A stretch of DNA of 35,031 nt from Candidatus Chloroploca asiatica (GCF_002532075.1 NZ_LYXE01000129.1:1-35031), one strand, 5' to 3'; positions 22,231 to 31,805 are shown, numbered from the stretch's first letter. The notes: generated from the letters alone by a model not told the origin. Made by a program: numbers and translations.

Positions 22231-24731
22231 ACGATTACCGCTCGATCAAGCTGATATGCCAGTAACCGCAATTGCCCTACCTGCGGCCCTTGCTGGGCAA
22301 TCAGGTCCAGCGCACTCGGTACAAAGGTGGCACTCGCGGTCGTGATGACGAGGTGACTCCCTTCGGGTTGTGCCGGTAGCGGGAGGCATGCCTCTTCGAG
22401 GCTGCGCGTGAGGGCGATGCGTCCGACCTCCTCCACCCCAACGCTTACCGTCACCACCGGTAGTTCCAGATCCTCTGGCCAGCCAAGTCCGCTCAGGTGG
22501 AGGCAAAGCTGCTGCGGCGCGCCGTTGCCCGCCCCGGGGAAGCGCAGCATGGCTGTGCCGGTCGCCCAACGCGTGGTGGCACCCAGATCGGGATCGTAGC
22601 GGCCTAAATAAAACCCTTTGATGTAGCCAAGGTCGTTGTCGTCGGCAAGTTCAAGGCGATCGTCTGACAGCCGCGGCGGGTAAAACCATTGCCACGTCCA
22701 GGTCACCGGGTTCTGGTCGTCGACCAGCGAGGGGCCAAATTCGCGTCGCGCCGCTTGCAGGTCGCCCATCTGCCGCAAGAGTTCGCCGGCAACCACAGCT
22801 GTCTGCCAGGCTGCCAGTGGGCGCTTCGGTTGCGTTGCGAGCCGGTCAAGCCCTGCCTCCGGTCTTCCTTCCAACCCATCGAGCAATGGTGCGCCGACGG
22901 CGGCCGCATACGACGGCAATGCCGGCGACGCTAGGGCCGCCCGCGCTGCAACCCTGTCACCCGCGCCAAGCGCTGTGCGCAACGCTTCTTCTTGCAAAAA
23001 GCCCTGCCGCGATGCGAGTGCCAGCCGCGTGTTGGCGATGCTCGACGGGTATGGGCCGAGGAACGATGACCAGGTCGCGTCGGCCCCGGGCGCACGCGGC
23101 TCGAAATAGGCGTAGGGTGCTGCCGCCACCAGCAAGAGCAGGCTCGCCAGCACGCCGCACGCAGCCCCGTAGCGCGTCCGCAAGGTTGCGCCGAGTTGCG
23201 GCAGGTGCGCTAGCGCAACCCCGGCGAAGATCAGGGCAAAGGGCATCAGCGGAACGCGAAAGCGGTTGATCGCAAAGAGCAACGGCGCCGCCGCAAGATT
23301 GTAGAGCAACCAGAGTCCGATCAGGCCAGCGAGGGCGTGCGCGCCTGCGCTGCCCGGCCCGGCCCGCTGCCGCGTGCGTAACGTCGCCCAGCCAAGCAGA
23401 CTCAGCGGCAAGACGAGCACATAGAGCAGGTCGTCAAGCGTGACCAGCGCCAGCGTATACCAGACGGGCAGCCTGCCGAGCGCAAAACCACGGCTCAACC
23501 GTTCGTCACCGGTATAGTTGATCTTGAAGAGATCGATCAGTTCCGTCAGGCTCTTGACCACAAAGGCGAGCGGCTTGGCCTGCAAAAGACACAGCGCCTC
23601 GGCGCTCAACAGTTGCTGCCGATCACCCTGACGCAGCGTCGCTACCGTCGCCAGCGCCGCGGTCAAACGCGGATCTTCGCGCGCATAGAGGCACGCCGCC
23701 GGACGCGCTACGCTTCCATCAGGGTGATACCGCTCGTTGAGGAGATCCTCGCGTTGCGCCACACTCAGTTCGGGCAACAGCAGCGCAAGCACAAAATTCC
23801 GGGTTGGCTCATCACTCCGCCCGCCATCATAGGCCGTCCGTGCGCCCAGCGCCAGGTTGAACGCGCCCGTCGTATCGACGGTGATCAGCCCGCCATAGGC
23901 GCGACTCGCATAGAGTGACCAGGGCGCGACGATCAAGACAAAAGCCGCAAGCACCAGGCCCACCTGCACCATCGCCTGGCGCAGCCTCGCCGTCGTATGC
24001 CAGGCCGTCAGCCCCACCCAGGCCAGCACGAGCGGCACAAAGCCGAGCGTCAACCCTCGGGTCAGGGTTGCCAGGCCCAGCAACATGCCTGCCGCCAGCA
24101 AAGGCCAGTTGATCTGGGGAAGGAAACCGCCCCCGCTCGCATGACTCTCCCCAGCGCGACCGGGGCGGGCGAAATCTTCCTCATGCCTCACCCAAACCGT
24201 GGCCCAGCGCCCAAACATCAGCATCGCCGCCAGCAACAGCGTCGTGAACAAAGTCTCACTCAGCAACAATTGCGCATAACTCGCCAGCGGCAGATAGACC
24301 GCCATCCCGAGCGCCGCCAACCCGGCCGCAACGCGCTCACGACCCTCCCCCGGACGCACAACGAACAACACCAACAGATACGTCAGGACGATATTGGCCA
24401 GGCTCAACAGCGTCTGCGTGACAAAAATCGGCCCCAGGTCGCGCCCAAAGAGGCCAACATGCGCCGCAACAAAGAGCGGATAGAGCGGTGCGCGTGTCCA
24501 GAGGTACTGCGTATGCCAGGCAAAACCTCGCCCATTAGCAAGCCAATCTGCCGCCGCCAGATATTCAGCTTCGTCCGAGATAAGCCCCACGCGAGGCAAG
24601 CTGTCCCACAAGGCAAGACGCAGCACAGCCCCGATCAACAGGGCAAGCCACAGCAACCAGTGGGTTCGAAGCAGCACGCTGAGTCGCGTGAAAGACGGCG
24701 TGCGCTGCGTGCTCGTTTTCGCAGTAGCCAC
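22224..24731 (-). CDS. GT39/PMT-like membrane glycosyltransferase
   Basis: An 835-residue multi-pass protein of the GT-C superfamily (ArnT/PMT-type), using polyprenyl-phosphate sugars on the outer face of the membrane. The catalytic acid pair is in the first extracellular loop, D53-E54 of GLISDEAEY. About 11-12 helices follow up to residue 540. The C-terminal 290 residues are soluble: a helical part (TPR-like, LRTALGAGDRVAARAALASP) and a beta-rich end (LCLHLSGLGWPEDLELPVV, VSVGVEEVGRIAL). The start GTG 24731 is 11 bases after the preceding gene, in an operon. The acceptor (glycan, lipid or protein) is unknown. Confidence 0.85.
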   Translation of the reverse strand: MATAKTSTQRTPSFTRLSVLLRTHWLLWLALLIGAVLRLALWDSLPRVGLISDEAEYLAAADWLANGRGFAWHTQYLWTRAPLYPLFVAAHVGLFGRDLGPIFVTQTLLSLANIVLTYLLVLFVVRPGEGRERVAAGLAALGMAVYLPLASYAQLLLSETLFTTLLLAAMLMFGRWATVWVRHEEDFARPGRAGESHASGGGFLPQINWPLLAAGMLLGLATLTRGLTLGFVPLVLAWVGLTAWHTTARLRQAMVQVGLVLAAFVLIVAPWSLYASRAYGGLITVDTTGAFNLALGARTAYDGGRSDEPTRNFVLALLLPELSVAQREDLLNERYHPDGSVARPAACLYAREDPRLTAALATVATLRQGDRQQLLSAEALCLLQAKPLAFVVKSLTELIDLFKINYTGDERLSRGFALGRLPVWYTLALVTLDDLLYVLVLPLSLLGWATLRTRQRAGPGSAGAHALAGLIGLWLLYNLAAAPLLFAINRFRVPLMPFALIFAGVALAHLPQLGATLRTRYGAACGVLASLLLLVAAAPYAYFEPRAPGADATWSSFLGPYPSSIANTRLALASRQGFLQEEALRTALGAGDRVAARAALASPALPSYAAAVGAPLLDGLEGRPEAGLDRLATQPKRPLAAWQTAVVAGELLRQMGDLQAARREFGPSLVDDQNPVTWTWQWFYPPRLSDDRLELADDNDLGYIKGFYLGRYDPDLGATTRWATGTAMLRFPGAGNGAPQQLCLHLSGLGWPEDLELPVVTVSVGVEEVGRIALTRSLEEACLPLPAQPEGSHLVITTASATFVPSALDLIAQQGPQVGQLRLLAYQLDRAVIVP

Positions 24732-24742
24732 TGACCTCCTCG

Positions 24743-26878
24743 TTACGGCTCGTTGGCAACGACCTCGATGCTCCCGAGCACCAGGCGGTCGTCACCAAGC
24801 GTATCGCCTCCACGAATGCGCAGGCGACCGGCGGGGGTCGGGTCGTTGGGATCGTAGAGCCCAAGCAACATGGTATAGGTTCCAGGCGCGAGATCGGCAG
24901 GCAAATGGATCGTTCGGTCGTCGCGGGCCGGTTTGCCGGGCAACCAGGTGCTCGTCGGGAGGTAGCCTTCCAACGGGGGACCATCTTCGCCAGCCGCCGG
25001 TGGCTGGTCGCACGCCTGGCACAGGTGGAGAAAGAGACTATAATCCGCCTCGAGGGGCGCGGTAACTTCCCAGAAGAGACTGAGCGGAACATTGCCTCCG
25101 GCACGATAAACGCCAGGGCCAACGGGCATGGTCGCCTTGAGCGTGTACCCCTGAAAGATCAGGTCATCGCCAAAGATTGCGCCCACCGGACGTGCGGGCG
25201 TCGGCGCAGCCGCGCCAGTATAATAGGGCTCGGGGGCTTGCTGACAGAGCAGATGCGCCCCGTTGAAGCGCCAGATGCCACACGGCCACGTGCGCTGCTC
25301 GCGACTAAAGCGCCAGTAGTTGCCGACCAGGCCATACTCATCACCGGGTAACGGAGGATCAACCGTGCGCGCGTGTTCAGGGGCGATCACCAGAAAACTT
25401 CGGGTAAAGCCGGCCAACCCCGCCCGCCGCTCGAGATCCCACTCGCGCTGCCCAAAACTCGTCTCGCCCTGCCAGAAATTCGCAAACGTCAGCGGCTGGA
25501 GCGCGGGATCACGACTGAAACGAGCCATGTAGTAGTCATACAATGGGCGCAGATAGTTGGGGTGCAACACAATGGCATCGTCAGGATGCACCCGTGTCGC
25601 CAGTTCCGCAAACGCTTCGCGGTACTGCTCTTTCACCGGATCGCCCGAAAAGAGCCCGAAGACCGGTTGCACCAGGGCACGACCTCCGGTAAAAAGTGCG
25701 CCTGCCAGCAGCAGTGCATAGGCCGACACAAGCCCATAGGTCAGACTCTTCCGCACTATGCGCGTACGTTGCCCACTCACCTGCGCCGCGCCAGGCTTCA
25801 GCAGTGGATAGGTCAACAAGAGCAGCCACGCCGGATAGATCATCATCAAATAGCGTGCCTCGTAAAGCCTCGTCACTACAAGCTGGAGCAGGAAAAGGCC
25901 CAGCGGCACAAAGAGCATCACCAGCACAAAGGCAGCGCGCAGGCGGGTCGCGGAACGGCGCAGATCAACCAGGGCAGCCACCAACCCCAGGCCAGCCAGC
26001 AGCAACCAGGGCAGCAGCCACCACGACGGGCTATCGCCCGGCCAGCGGTCGAGACTAAACCGCACCACCGTCAATTCAAGGGCCAGCCACGGGTCAGCAG
26101 GAATCGCGGCACCCGCCGCCGAGCGCCCGGCAGCCTGTTCGCCACCAAGCCCGCTGATCATCGCGATGACCAGCAAGCCGGAAAAGAGCCCCGCCAACGC
26201 CGGGGCCAGCAAGTTCAGCCAAGAGCGTGGCCGATGGCCGACAACTTGCAGGGCCATCAGCCACGCCCCCGCCGCAACAAGCAGAATGCTCAGGCGATGG
26301 ACAAAGAGCGCCACCACACCGACCACAAGCAGCAGCGCCCAGTCACGCAGCGCCCCGGTGCGCAGCACACGGGCAAGCGCCCAGAGCACCAGCGTTGCAT
26401 TGAAGAGCAACAGGCTATAGACCTTGGCTTCCTGGCTATACCAGATGGCGAAAGGCGACGCGAGAAGGATAAGGGCCGCCGCGAAACCAGCCCAGCAGAT
26501 CCCCGGGGCACGCGGGCGGCTTTCCTCTAACCCCAGACGCGCCACCTCAAGACTCATCAGGTAGACCAGCGGTACTGCAAGTGCCCCCGCAAGCACCGAC
26601 GGCATCCGCAGCGCCGCCTCGCTCTCTCCGGCAAAGCCCATCCAGCCCTTGAGCAGCACGTGATAGAGTGGATAGGCCGCATTGGGGCGCAAAAGGTCGG
26701 CGAGCAACACCGACCACGCCTGACGACTCAACTCCCAACTACTGCCCTCATCCAGCCAGAGGCTCTGCGCCTCAAGGCGATAGAGGCGCACCAGCAGCGC
26801 GGCCCCAAAGAGGGCCACCACAAGCAGCGCATGTTTCCAGAAAGCACCTTGATTCTTCGCGACTGCCTGCATGATCAC
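24743..26878 (-). CDS. GT39-type membrane glycosyltransferase with C-terminal beta domain
   Basis: A 711-residue GT-C enzyme with the common bacterial motif SLWLDEGSSWEL (catalytic D43-E44) in the first external loop, about ten helices, and YPLYHVLLKGW. The C-terminal part (about 555-711) is a predicted beta-sandwich of a kind often fused to Chloroflexota GT39 enzymes (DLIFQGYTL, LSLFWEVTAPLEADYSLFLH, GTYTMLLGLYDP). GTG 26878 overlaps the stop of the upstream GT4 gene (GTGA), which supports the start and shows coupling. It probably transfers a sugar from a lipid-linked donor outside the membrane. Confidence 0.88.
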   Translation of the reverse strand: MIMQAVAKNQGAFWKHALLVVALFGAALLVRLYRLEAQSLWLDEGSSWELSRQAWSVLLADLLRPNAAYPLYHVLLKGWMGFAGESEAALRMPSVLAGALAVPLVYLMSLEVARLGLEESRPRAPGICWAGFAAALILLASPFAIWYSQEAKVYSLLLFNATLVLWALARVLRTGALRDWALLLVVGVVALFVHRLSILLVAAGAWLMALQVVGHRPRSWLNLLAPALAGLFSGLLVIAMISGLGGEQAAGRSAAGAAIPADPWLALELTVVRFSLDRWPGDSPSWWLLPWLLLAGLGLVAALVDLRRSATRLRAAFVLVMLFVPLGLFLLQLVVTRLYEARYLMMIYPAWLLLLTYPLLKPGAAQVSGQRTRIVRKSLTYGLVSAYALLLAGALFTGGRALVQPVFGLFSGDPVKEQYREAFAELATRVHPDDAIVLHPNYLRPLYDYYMARFSRDPALQPLTFANFWQGETSFGQREWDLERRAGLAGFTRSFLVIAPEHARTVDPPLPGDEYGLVGNYWRFSREQRTWPCGIWRFNGAHLLCQQAPEPYYTGAAAPTPARPVGAIFGDDLIFQGYTLKATMPVGPGVYRAGGNVPLSLFWEVTAPLEADYSLFLHLCQACDQPPAAGEDGPPLEGYLPTSTWLPGKPARDDRTIHLPADLAPGTYTMLLGLYDPNDPTPAGRLRIRGGDTLGDDRLVLGSIEVVANEP

Positions 26879-28107
26879 GCCCCGACTACAGCCTGAAACA
26901 CCGCTTCAAAGCGCTCGGCGGTGCGCTCCCAGGTCAGGCTTTGCTCGATCCGGGCACGGGCCATCGCACCAAGGCGGTGCGCCAGCGCGGGATCATCCAT
27001 CAAGCGCAGCAACGCCTGGGCCAGCGCAGGCGCATCACGTTCGGGCACAATCAGGCCATTGACCCCATCGTCAATGACATCGGGCACCCCCGCCACCCGC
27101 GACGCAACAATGGCACGCCCAGCGCCCATTGCTTCGAGCAGCACATTGGGCAACCCATCCACTCCATCGCGCACAATCGGCAGCGCAAAGACATCAGCTG
27201 CGGCCACATAGGTCGAAGCACGCTGGCGTTCGAGTTGTCCGGCAAAATGGACGCGCTGGGTCAAACCAAGGGCCGACACCTGGCGTTCAAGCGCCTCACG
27301 CAGATCACCATACCCAATAATGACCAGACGCGCCTCGGGGTGCAAGCGCAGCACCTCCGGCCAGGCCTCGAGCAACACGCCAAAGCCCTTCTTCGCCACC
27401 AGGCGGCCCATCCCCATCACCAGGGGCACCCCATCGGCCAACCCAAGTTCGGCGCGTACAGCAGCGCGTGCCGCGGGATCAGGGCGGAAATGCTGCGGAT
27501 CAACGCCATACGGCACCACGCTGCTCGTCGCAGGGCGCGCACCGAGGGCAAGCGCCCGCACCCGCAGATCATTGCTACACGCGGTCAACGCAGCCGCACT
27601 GCGCAACGCACTGGCCGCTGCAAGCGCCAGCGTCCAATGCCGTTCGGCCAGATAGACATCGCTGCCGTGCAGGCTCACCACGAGCGGAAGGCCCATCAGC
27701 GCGGCGGGCAACGCCGCAGGCGGCCCATTGGGCAGCACCCAGTGCGCCTGAACCAGATCATACGGCTGCCCCGACGCCGCACCAGCCACAAGCTCGCGAG
27801 CCACCGCCCCCAGTGAAGCCCCAAGCGCAAACGGCAGCGCCAGCAGCGTACGCCGCTTGATTTGCGTATCGCTAATCAACGACTGTGCATAACCCCAGAC
27901 ATTCAACGCCGGATGGGGCGCATACCGAAAGATCCGCAGGCGAACGCCACGCTCCTCGGGTAAACGGCGCAAATCAGGATGGAAAGGCATCAACAGCGTC
28001 ACCGCATGCCCACGCGCTGCCACCCCTGCCGCAATCTCTTCAATAAAGGGAGCCGTCGTCTCACCGGGCCATTTAGGAAACGACGACGCAAGCATTAAAA
28101 TTCGCAC
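26875..28107 (-). CDS. GT4-family glycosyltransferase
   Basis: A 410-residue GT-B enzyme. The likely start is GTG 28107 (reads MRILMLASSFPKWPGETTAP), a typical GT4 N-terminus; a TTG at 28113 and an ATG at 28095 are alternatives. The acceptor domain has GHAVTLLMPFHPD, HWVLPNGPPAA and SLHGSDVYL. The donor domain has VPYGVDPQHFRP, GMGRLVAKKGFGVLLEAWP, LVIIGYGDL and an E-x7-E region DGLPNVLLEAMGAGRAIVAS. It works in the cytoplasm, presumably building the glycan precursor used by the membrane GT39 enzymes of the same operon. Specificity is unknown. Confidence 0.92.
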   Translation of the reverse strand: MRILMLASSFPKWPGETTAPFIEEIAAGVAARGHAVTLLMPFHPDLRRLPEERGVRLRIFRYAPHPALNVWGYAQSLISDTQIKRRTLLALPFALGASLGAVARELVAGAASGQPYDLVQAHWVLPNGPPAALPAALMGLPLVVSLHGSDVYLAERHWTLALAAASALRSAAALTACSNDLRVRALALGARPATSSVVPYGVDPQHFRPDPAARAAVRAELGLADGVPLVMGMGRLVAKKGFGVLLEAWPEVLRLHPEARLVIIGYGDLREALERQVSALGLTQRVHFAGQLERQRASTYVAAADVFALPIVRDGVDGLPNVLLEAMGAGRAIVASRVAGVPDVIDDGVNGLIVPERDAPALAQALLRLMDDPALAHRLGAMARARIEQSLTWERTAERFEAVFQAVVGA

Positions 28108-28212
28108 ATACAACTCACTGCTATGCTGTCAAACGATCCTTTATCGTTTCGTTCTGGCGGCCAAACCGTCCAAACGAAAGCAAACAGAGGAGGGTAAGGA
28201 CGCAAGCGTCCC
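28108..28212. other. Gap inside the glycosyltransferase locus with a short hairpin
   Basis: GGACGC (28198-28203) and GCGTCC (28206-28211) form a short hairpin directly after the stop of the large GT gene. No ORF and no clear promoter were seen in the 105 bases. Confidence 0.4.
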
Positions 28213-31200
28213 TCAGGGAAGCCCTTGTTCAACAGGCGGCATCCGATACACAAAAGCGCGAAAATCGTCGGTCGGACTAGCATAGATCAACTCAAAGCCA
28301 TCAATAACATCACCAACCTGATTGGAATGATCCATCAGCGGGGCCAGCAGCCTTCCGGCATCGCCCTTGACCCGTTGCTGATTTTCGAGCACAAGATACT
28401 GGGCATCATAGTGACGTGCAATGGTCAGGAGGAGATCCCGATCACCCGTATTGGGAATCATCACCGCCGGTCGCTCGACATGCCAGTTGAACTGCCAGGG
28501 GATGCGCGTCATCACCACGGCCTCTGGGGTCGTATTGGCCTGCAGCCAGGCATACGCGGCCAAGTCAGGCTGCCAGATCACCGGCTCATTGCGCACCTTA
28601 TTGGCAATATCGGGGCGCGAGAAGCCGATGATGCTATGCAAGGCGACCACTACCAGGATCAGGCCCAGCGGTGCCCAGCGCCGATCACTAACCGCGGCAA
28701 GCCGATCATAGCCCGCCCAGATGATCCACGAAGCCAACAGGGCCAGCCAGGGTAGCAGCATCACCCAGTAACGATGCTCATCAGTACGCCAGTAGGTCAA
28801 CATAAAGACCATATATGGTGCAAAGGTAAACGCGAGCAAGCCAAGCAAGCGGCGGCGGAAACGCAGCGCCCCAATGACACCAATCAACGCCAGCCACGCA
28901 CCGAGGCCCGACAGAATATTTTTGCGCTCGTTGCCCCCAAAGAACCAGGCGAGATCGTCGGGCAAACCACGCCAGACCGGCATCAGATAGTCGCGCAACT
29001 CGCGTACCTGGGTCGCAAATTTCTCGCCGGTCTTATCAAAACCCCAGCGCAAAATCCAACTCCGATCAGGCAAGCCAGGCCCACCAAGCTCGGGGGTAAA
29101 GACACGATAGATCTCTTCCCAGGCATCGCCACTGCTGCCGCGATAGCCAAGCACCCAGGCATCGTAGCTCTCGGTCGAATAGACTGGCTTGCCAAACTCG
29201 CTCAGATTGCGCACCAGATATGGCGAGAGCACCACCAATGCAATGGCTGTCCAGACCGCAACTGGCACCAGCAACGCCGCCAGGCGCGTCAGCGACGGCC
29301 TGCGCAGCAACGCCCGCCAATCAGCAGGCATCTGTTGCCACAAAAACCAGAGGCCCATGCCCAGGGCGAGCATCGCCCCCGACGGCTTCTGCAGCATCAT
29401 CAACCCCGTCAACACGCCCGCCGCCACCAGCGCCCGGTTCACCCCCACTTCGCGGAGATACGCCCGCAGAGTTCCCGCCACCCCAGTGGGAGGGGGCGTC
29501 GCCGCCCCAGCGCGAGGGGGCGTCACCACCAGTACCTGCTCAGTCGCGTCCACCCCAGCGGGAGGGGGCGTCGCCACCCCAGCGCGAGGGGGCGTCACCG
29601 CCCCAGCAGGAGGGGGCGTGGGAGGGCGCAGCCCTCCCCGCATAACATACCTTTTTTTCTCGTGAGGGCGTGGCACCGCCACATACAACAAAAAGATCGC
29701 CCCCAGGCTAAAAACCACAAACCCCAGATCATTCGTCACATAGATCGTGAGACGAAAGAAGAGAAAATTCGTCAAGGTCAAGATCGCCGCCGTCACCCCA
29801 ACCCGCCGATCCCAGAAATGCGTCCCGATGACATAGATGAGCACCAACAGGATCACATTGAAGAAGAGATTCGGCAGCTTCGCGGCCCACGCTTCAGGCC
29901 CAAAGACCAGAAAAAAGGGCGCAATCCAGACCGGTTGCAGCAAGGGCCAGGTCTCTTGCGGGCGGGTCACGCCCTCGATCAGGTGATAAAACTGCGTCAC
30001 ATAATCAACAACCCAGCCACGTCCAGCGGCGAGATTGCGCGCCACCACCGCATTATCGGCATAATCGGCATGGCCCACATAGGACATGCGTGCAATCACC
30101 CAGGCTTGATACGCGAGCCAGATCACCGCAAAGCCGCCCAGCACGATGAGTGACCCACGATGCGAGCCAAGCCACGCGACAATGCGATCACTAAGCTGCG
30201 GCAACCCCTCGCGCCCGAGCACGAGCACCAGCGCCAGCAGACCCGTTCCGAGCAAAGCAATCAGCAGCGAATCGGGAAAGAGGGGCAAAAAGAGGGCCAC
30301 ACCCGAGCTACTCAACCAGCCGAGCCCCTGCGCGAGGGCATAGACAAAGAGCACCAGCGCCGCCGCGACCAACCCGTACCCAAGCGCTGCGCCACTGACA
30401 TACCGGCGTACAAGCGCCCGCACAAAGCGCAGCAGCGCCGGATACCAGACGATGAGCAGCAACGCCCCCAGAACCCCAAGGGCCACACTGAGCGCAGCCC
30501 CCATCCAGATACGCGTCACCGCGAGCCCGGTCGCCGCCAGCGCCACCCCCAGCGTCGTCCCAACATAGACCACGGGCGTTGAGCGCACGATCTGGTTCAG
30601 CAAGAGATAGAGCAGCAGGGCGGAAGCAGCCAGCAAGCCAACAGCACGCCAGGCAGGCGGATAAAAAGGCGGAGCCGACGCTTCAACGGCACGTACCCGC
30701 ACCTCGGCCAGACGAAAGCCTTTTGGCCGCGGATCGACCCCAAAGCTCGCGGTATCAGTAAACGTATGCGAGCTCGCAAAATCAAGCCGCAGATCGCCAC
30801 TGGTACGCACGACAGCCGGAACACGAAACGTATATTCAGCCCACCCACTGGATGGCGTAAACTCACCGATAGGCACCCCATCGGCGCGCACGGTCACCAC
30901 CGGCTGGGCAACAGATGCCCCGACCACATCGTCAGGCCACCCCTGCGCCGTAACCGTCAGATCAAGCTCGGCCCCGGCCCCTACATGGGGCAATTGCAAC
31001 AAGGCATGTTGGCGCGTCCAACGGCTACGACCAGTCGGCGCATCGGGCGTCAGATCATCAGCAAAAAGATCGCCCCGTGCCACCGCATCAGCCCCAAGGC
31101 CCGCTGTCGTCGCTAAAAAAAGCCGATCACCAACCCACCCGACGAGCACACGACCTTGCGGGGGAGCCTGATAGGCCAGCACGCCGACCAGCAGACTCAA

Positions 31201-31320
31201 CAACAGCACCATCCCTACCGCGCTCAGGGCACTGCGCCAGGTTCCTACCGTCGGCGCAACCAGGGGCGCAGCACCTTTACGCTTGGTCAGGCTCTCAGAT
31301 TGTAGATCCGCAACACCCAT
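28213..31320 (-). CDS. Large GT39/PMT-like membrane protein with N-terminal beta domain
   Basis: A 1035-residue multi-pass protein. ATG 31320 lies about 43 bases after a predicted transcription start; the open frame extends further upstream but into repeat DNA. The layout is one helix (about 35-52), an extracellular beta-rich region (about 60-205), several helices, then a GT-C core. Its first loop carries GHADYADNAVVARNLAAGRG (around residue 415), where the Asp residues are candidate catalytic acids. A Pro-rich low-complexity insert of repeated octapeptides (TPPPAGVA-like) occupies residues about 567-614 in a cytoplasmic loop. It is first in the operon. Substrate unknown. Confidence 0.83.
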   Translation of the reverse strand: MGVADLQSESLTKRKGAAPLVAPTVGTWRSALSAVGMVLLLSLLVGVLAYQAPPQGRVLVGWVGDRLFLATTAGLGADAVARGDLFADDLTPDAPTGRSRWTRQHALLQLPHVGAGAELDLTVTAQGWPDDVVGASVAQPVVTVRADGVPIGEFTPSSGWAEYTFRVPAVVRTSGDLRLDFASSHTFTDTASFGVDPRPKGFRLAEVRVRAVEASAPPFYPPAWRAVGLLAASALLLYLLLNQIVRSTPVVYVGTTLGVALAATGLAVTRIWMGAALSVALGVLGALLLIVWYPALLRFVRALVRRYVSGAALGYGLVAAALVLFVYALAQGLGWLSSSGVALFLPLFPDSLLIALLGTGLLALVLVLGREGLPQLSDRIVAWLGSHRGSLIVLGGFAVIWLAYQAWVIARMSYVGHADYADNAVVARNLAAGRGWVVDYVTQFYHLIEGVTRPQETWPLLQPVWIAPFFLVFGPEAWAAKLPNLFFNVILLVLIYVIGTHFWDRRVGVTAAILTLTNFLFFRLTIYVTNDLGFVVFSLGAIFLLYVAVPRPHEKKRYVMRGGLRPPTPPPAGAVTPPRAGVATPPPAGVDATEQVLVVTPPRAGAATPPPTGVAGTLRAYLREVGVNRALVAAGVLTGLMMLQKPSGAMLALGMGLWFLWQQMPADWRALLRRPSLTRLAALLVPVAVWTAIALVVLSPYLVRNLSEFGKPVYSTESYDAWVLGYRGSSGDAWEEIYRVFTPELGGPGLPDRSWILRWGFDKTGEKFATQVRELRDYLMPVWRGLPDDLAWFFGGNERKNILSGLGAWLALIGVIGALRFRRRLLGLLAFTFAPYMVFMLTYWRTDEHRYWVMLLPWLALLASWIIWAGYDRLAAVSDRRWAPLGLILVVVALHSIIGFSRPDIANKVRNEPVIWQPDLAAYAWLQANTTPEAVVMTRIPWQFNWHVERPAVMIPNTGDRDLLLTIARHYDAQYLVLENQQRVKGDAGRLLAPLMDHSNQVGDVIDGFELIYASPTDDFRAFVYRMPPVEQGLP
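29478..29621. repeat. Six 24-bp tandem repeats inside the GT39 gene
   Basis: Six in-frame units of exactly 24 bases, one of them (29526-29549) strongly diverged. On the coding strand each encodes an octapeptide of the type TPPRAGVA or TPPPAGVA. The next 20 bases form a GGAGGGC/GCCCTCC palindrome. The rest of the gene has no such bias, so this is an inserted or expanded repeat. Confidence 0.9.
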
Positions 31321-31369
31321 ACATGATGACACACTGCAACAGACCCGACGTTCGGGCACACCAGCACAC

Positions 31370-31375
31370 ATTATA
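31370..31375 (-). promoter_or_regulatory. -10 box of the glycosyltransferase operon
   Basis: Minus-strand TATAAT (31375-31370), predicting a start near 31363. No good -35 is seen at 17 bases (ACCCCC). Confidence 0.5.
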
Positions 31376-31407
31376 CAGCTAATCGCCTTGGCGGGGGTGT
31401 AGCGCTG

Positions 31408-31437
31408 TTTGACGCAAAGGCGCAAGGGCGCAGAGGC
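31408..31437. repeat. Single inverted copy of the 30-bp repeat
   Basis: 28 bases (31408-31435) are the exact reverse complement of part of the third unit of the tandem array at 33151-33289. The array and this copy therefore border the restriction-modification scar in opposite orientation. Confidence 0.8.
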
Positions 31438-31438
31438 C

Positions 31439-31606
31439 TAGGGCGATTGCATCTTCGGTGTAAGCACCCCGCCAAGGCACCCGTAAGGGCACCCGCAAGG
31501 GGTGCCCCTACAGGGCCGGGGGGCGGGCCCGGTGTAGGGGCACCCCTTGCGGGTGCCCTGATAGCGCGTCTTTTTGTATCCGGTTTCGTATGATGCAATC
31601 GCCCTA
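31439..31606. mobile_element. MITE-like element, copy 2
   Basis: A 168-base element with 15-bp perfect terminal inverted repeats, TAGGGCGATTGCATC (31439-31453) and its complement (31592-31606). It is flanked by a direct repeat CGCAGAGGC (31429-31437 and 31607-31615). Inside are GGGCACCCGCAAGGGGTGCC-type palindromes. It is inverted relative to the copy at 9564-9771, with which it shares nearly identical end sequence (ACGAAACCGGATACAAAAAG in reverse complement). The element has landed in the end of a 30-bp-type repeat. Confidence 0.82.
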
Positions 31607-31640
31607 CGCAGAGGCTGATAGGATAGAGATTCGGTGCTGA

Positions 31641-31805
31641 TTATGTGGTATTGACCAGAAGCTGGTTGATGCCCTGCTAAAGACCCTCCAGAATGCGCGG
31701 CGGGCCGATTTCTGTATCGGGTTCTTTCGCTTGAGCGGGTGGGGTCAGGTAGCCGATGCGCTTGATCATTTCGCCGGTGGCGAGCAGGCGTGCTGCCGCG
31801 TGCTC
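31641..31805 (+). pseudogene. N-terminal scrap of a PLD/helicase-type protein
   Basis: The frame reads GIDQKLVDALLKTLQNARRA, then DFCIGFFRLSGWGQVADALD and HFAGGEQACCRVL, before turning into Arg/Pro-rich nonsense. The pattern K-x-A-D-F-x-x-G-(Y/F)-F-x-L-x-G-W resembles the start of phospholipase-D-like nuclease domains found at the N-terminus of some SNF2-type helicases. Homology ends near 31800, exactly where the methylase frame takes over in another register, indicating a deletion junction. A TGA lies just upstream at 31638-31640. Confidence 0.5.

Noticed and set aside
25373-26530. 385-codon plus-strand ORF
   Set aside because: It is antisense to a well-supported GT39 gene and has shadow-frame composition.
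28774-30153. 459-codon plus-strand ORF
   Set aside because: It is antisense to the GT39 gene, rich in Arg/His/Gln/Pro as expected of a shadow frame, and has no domain.
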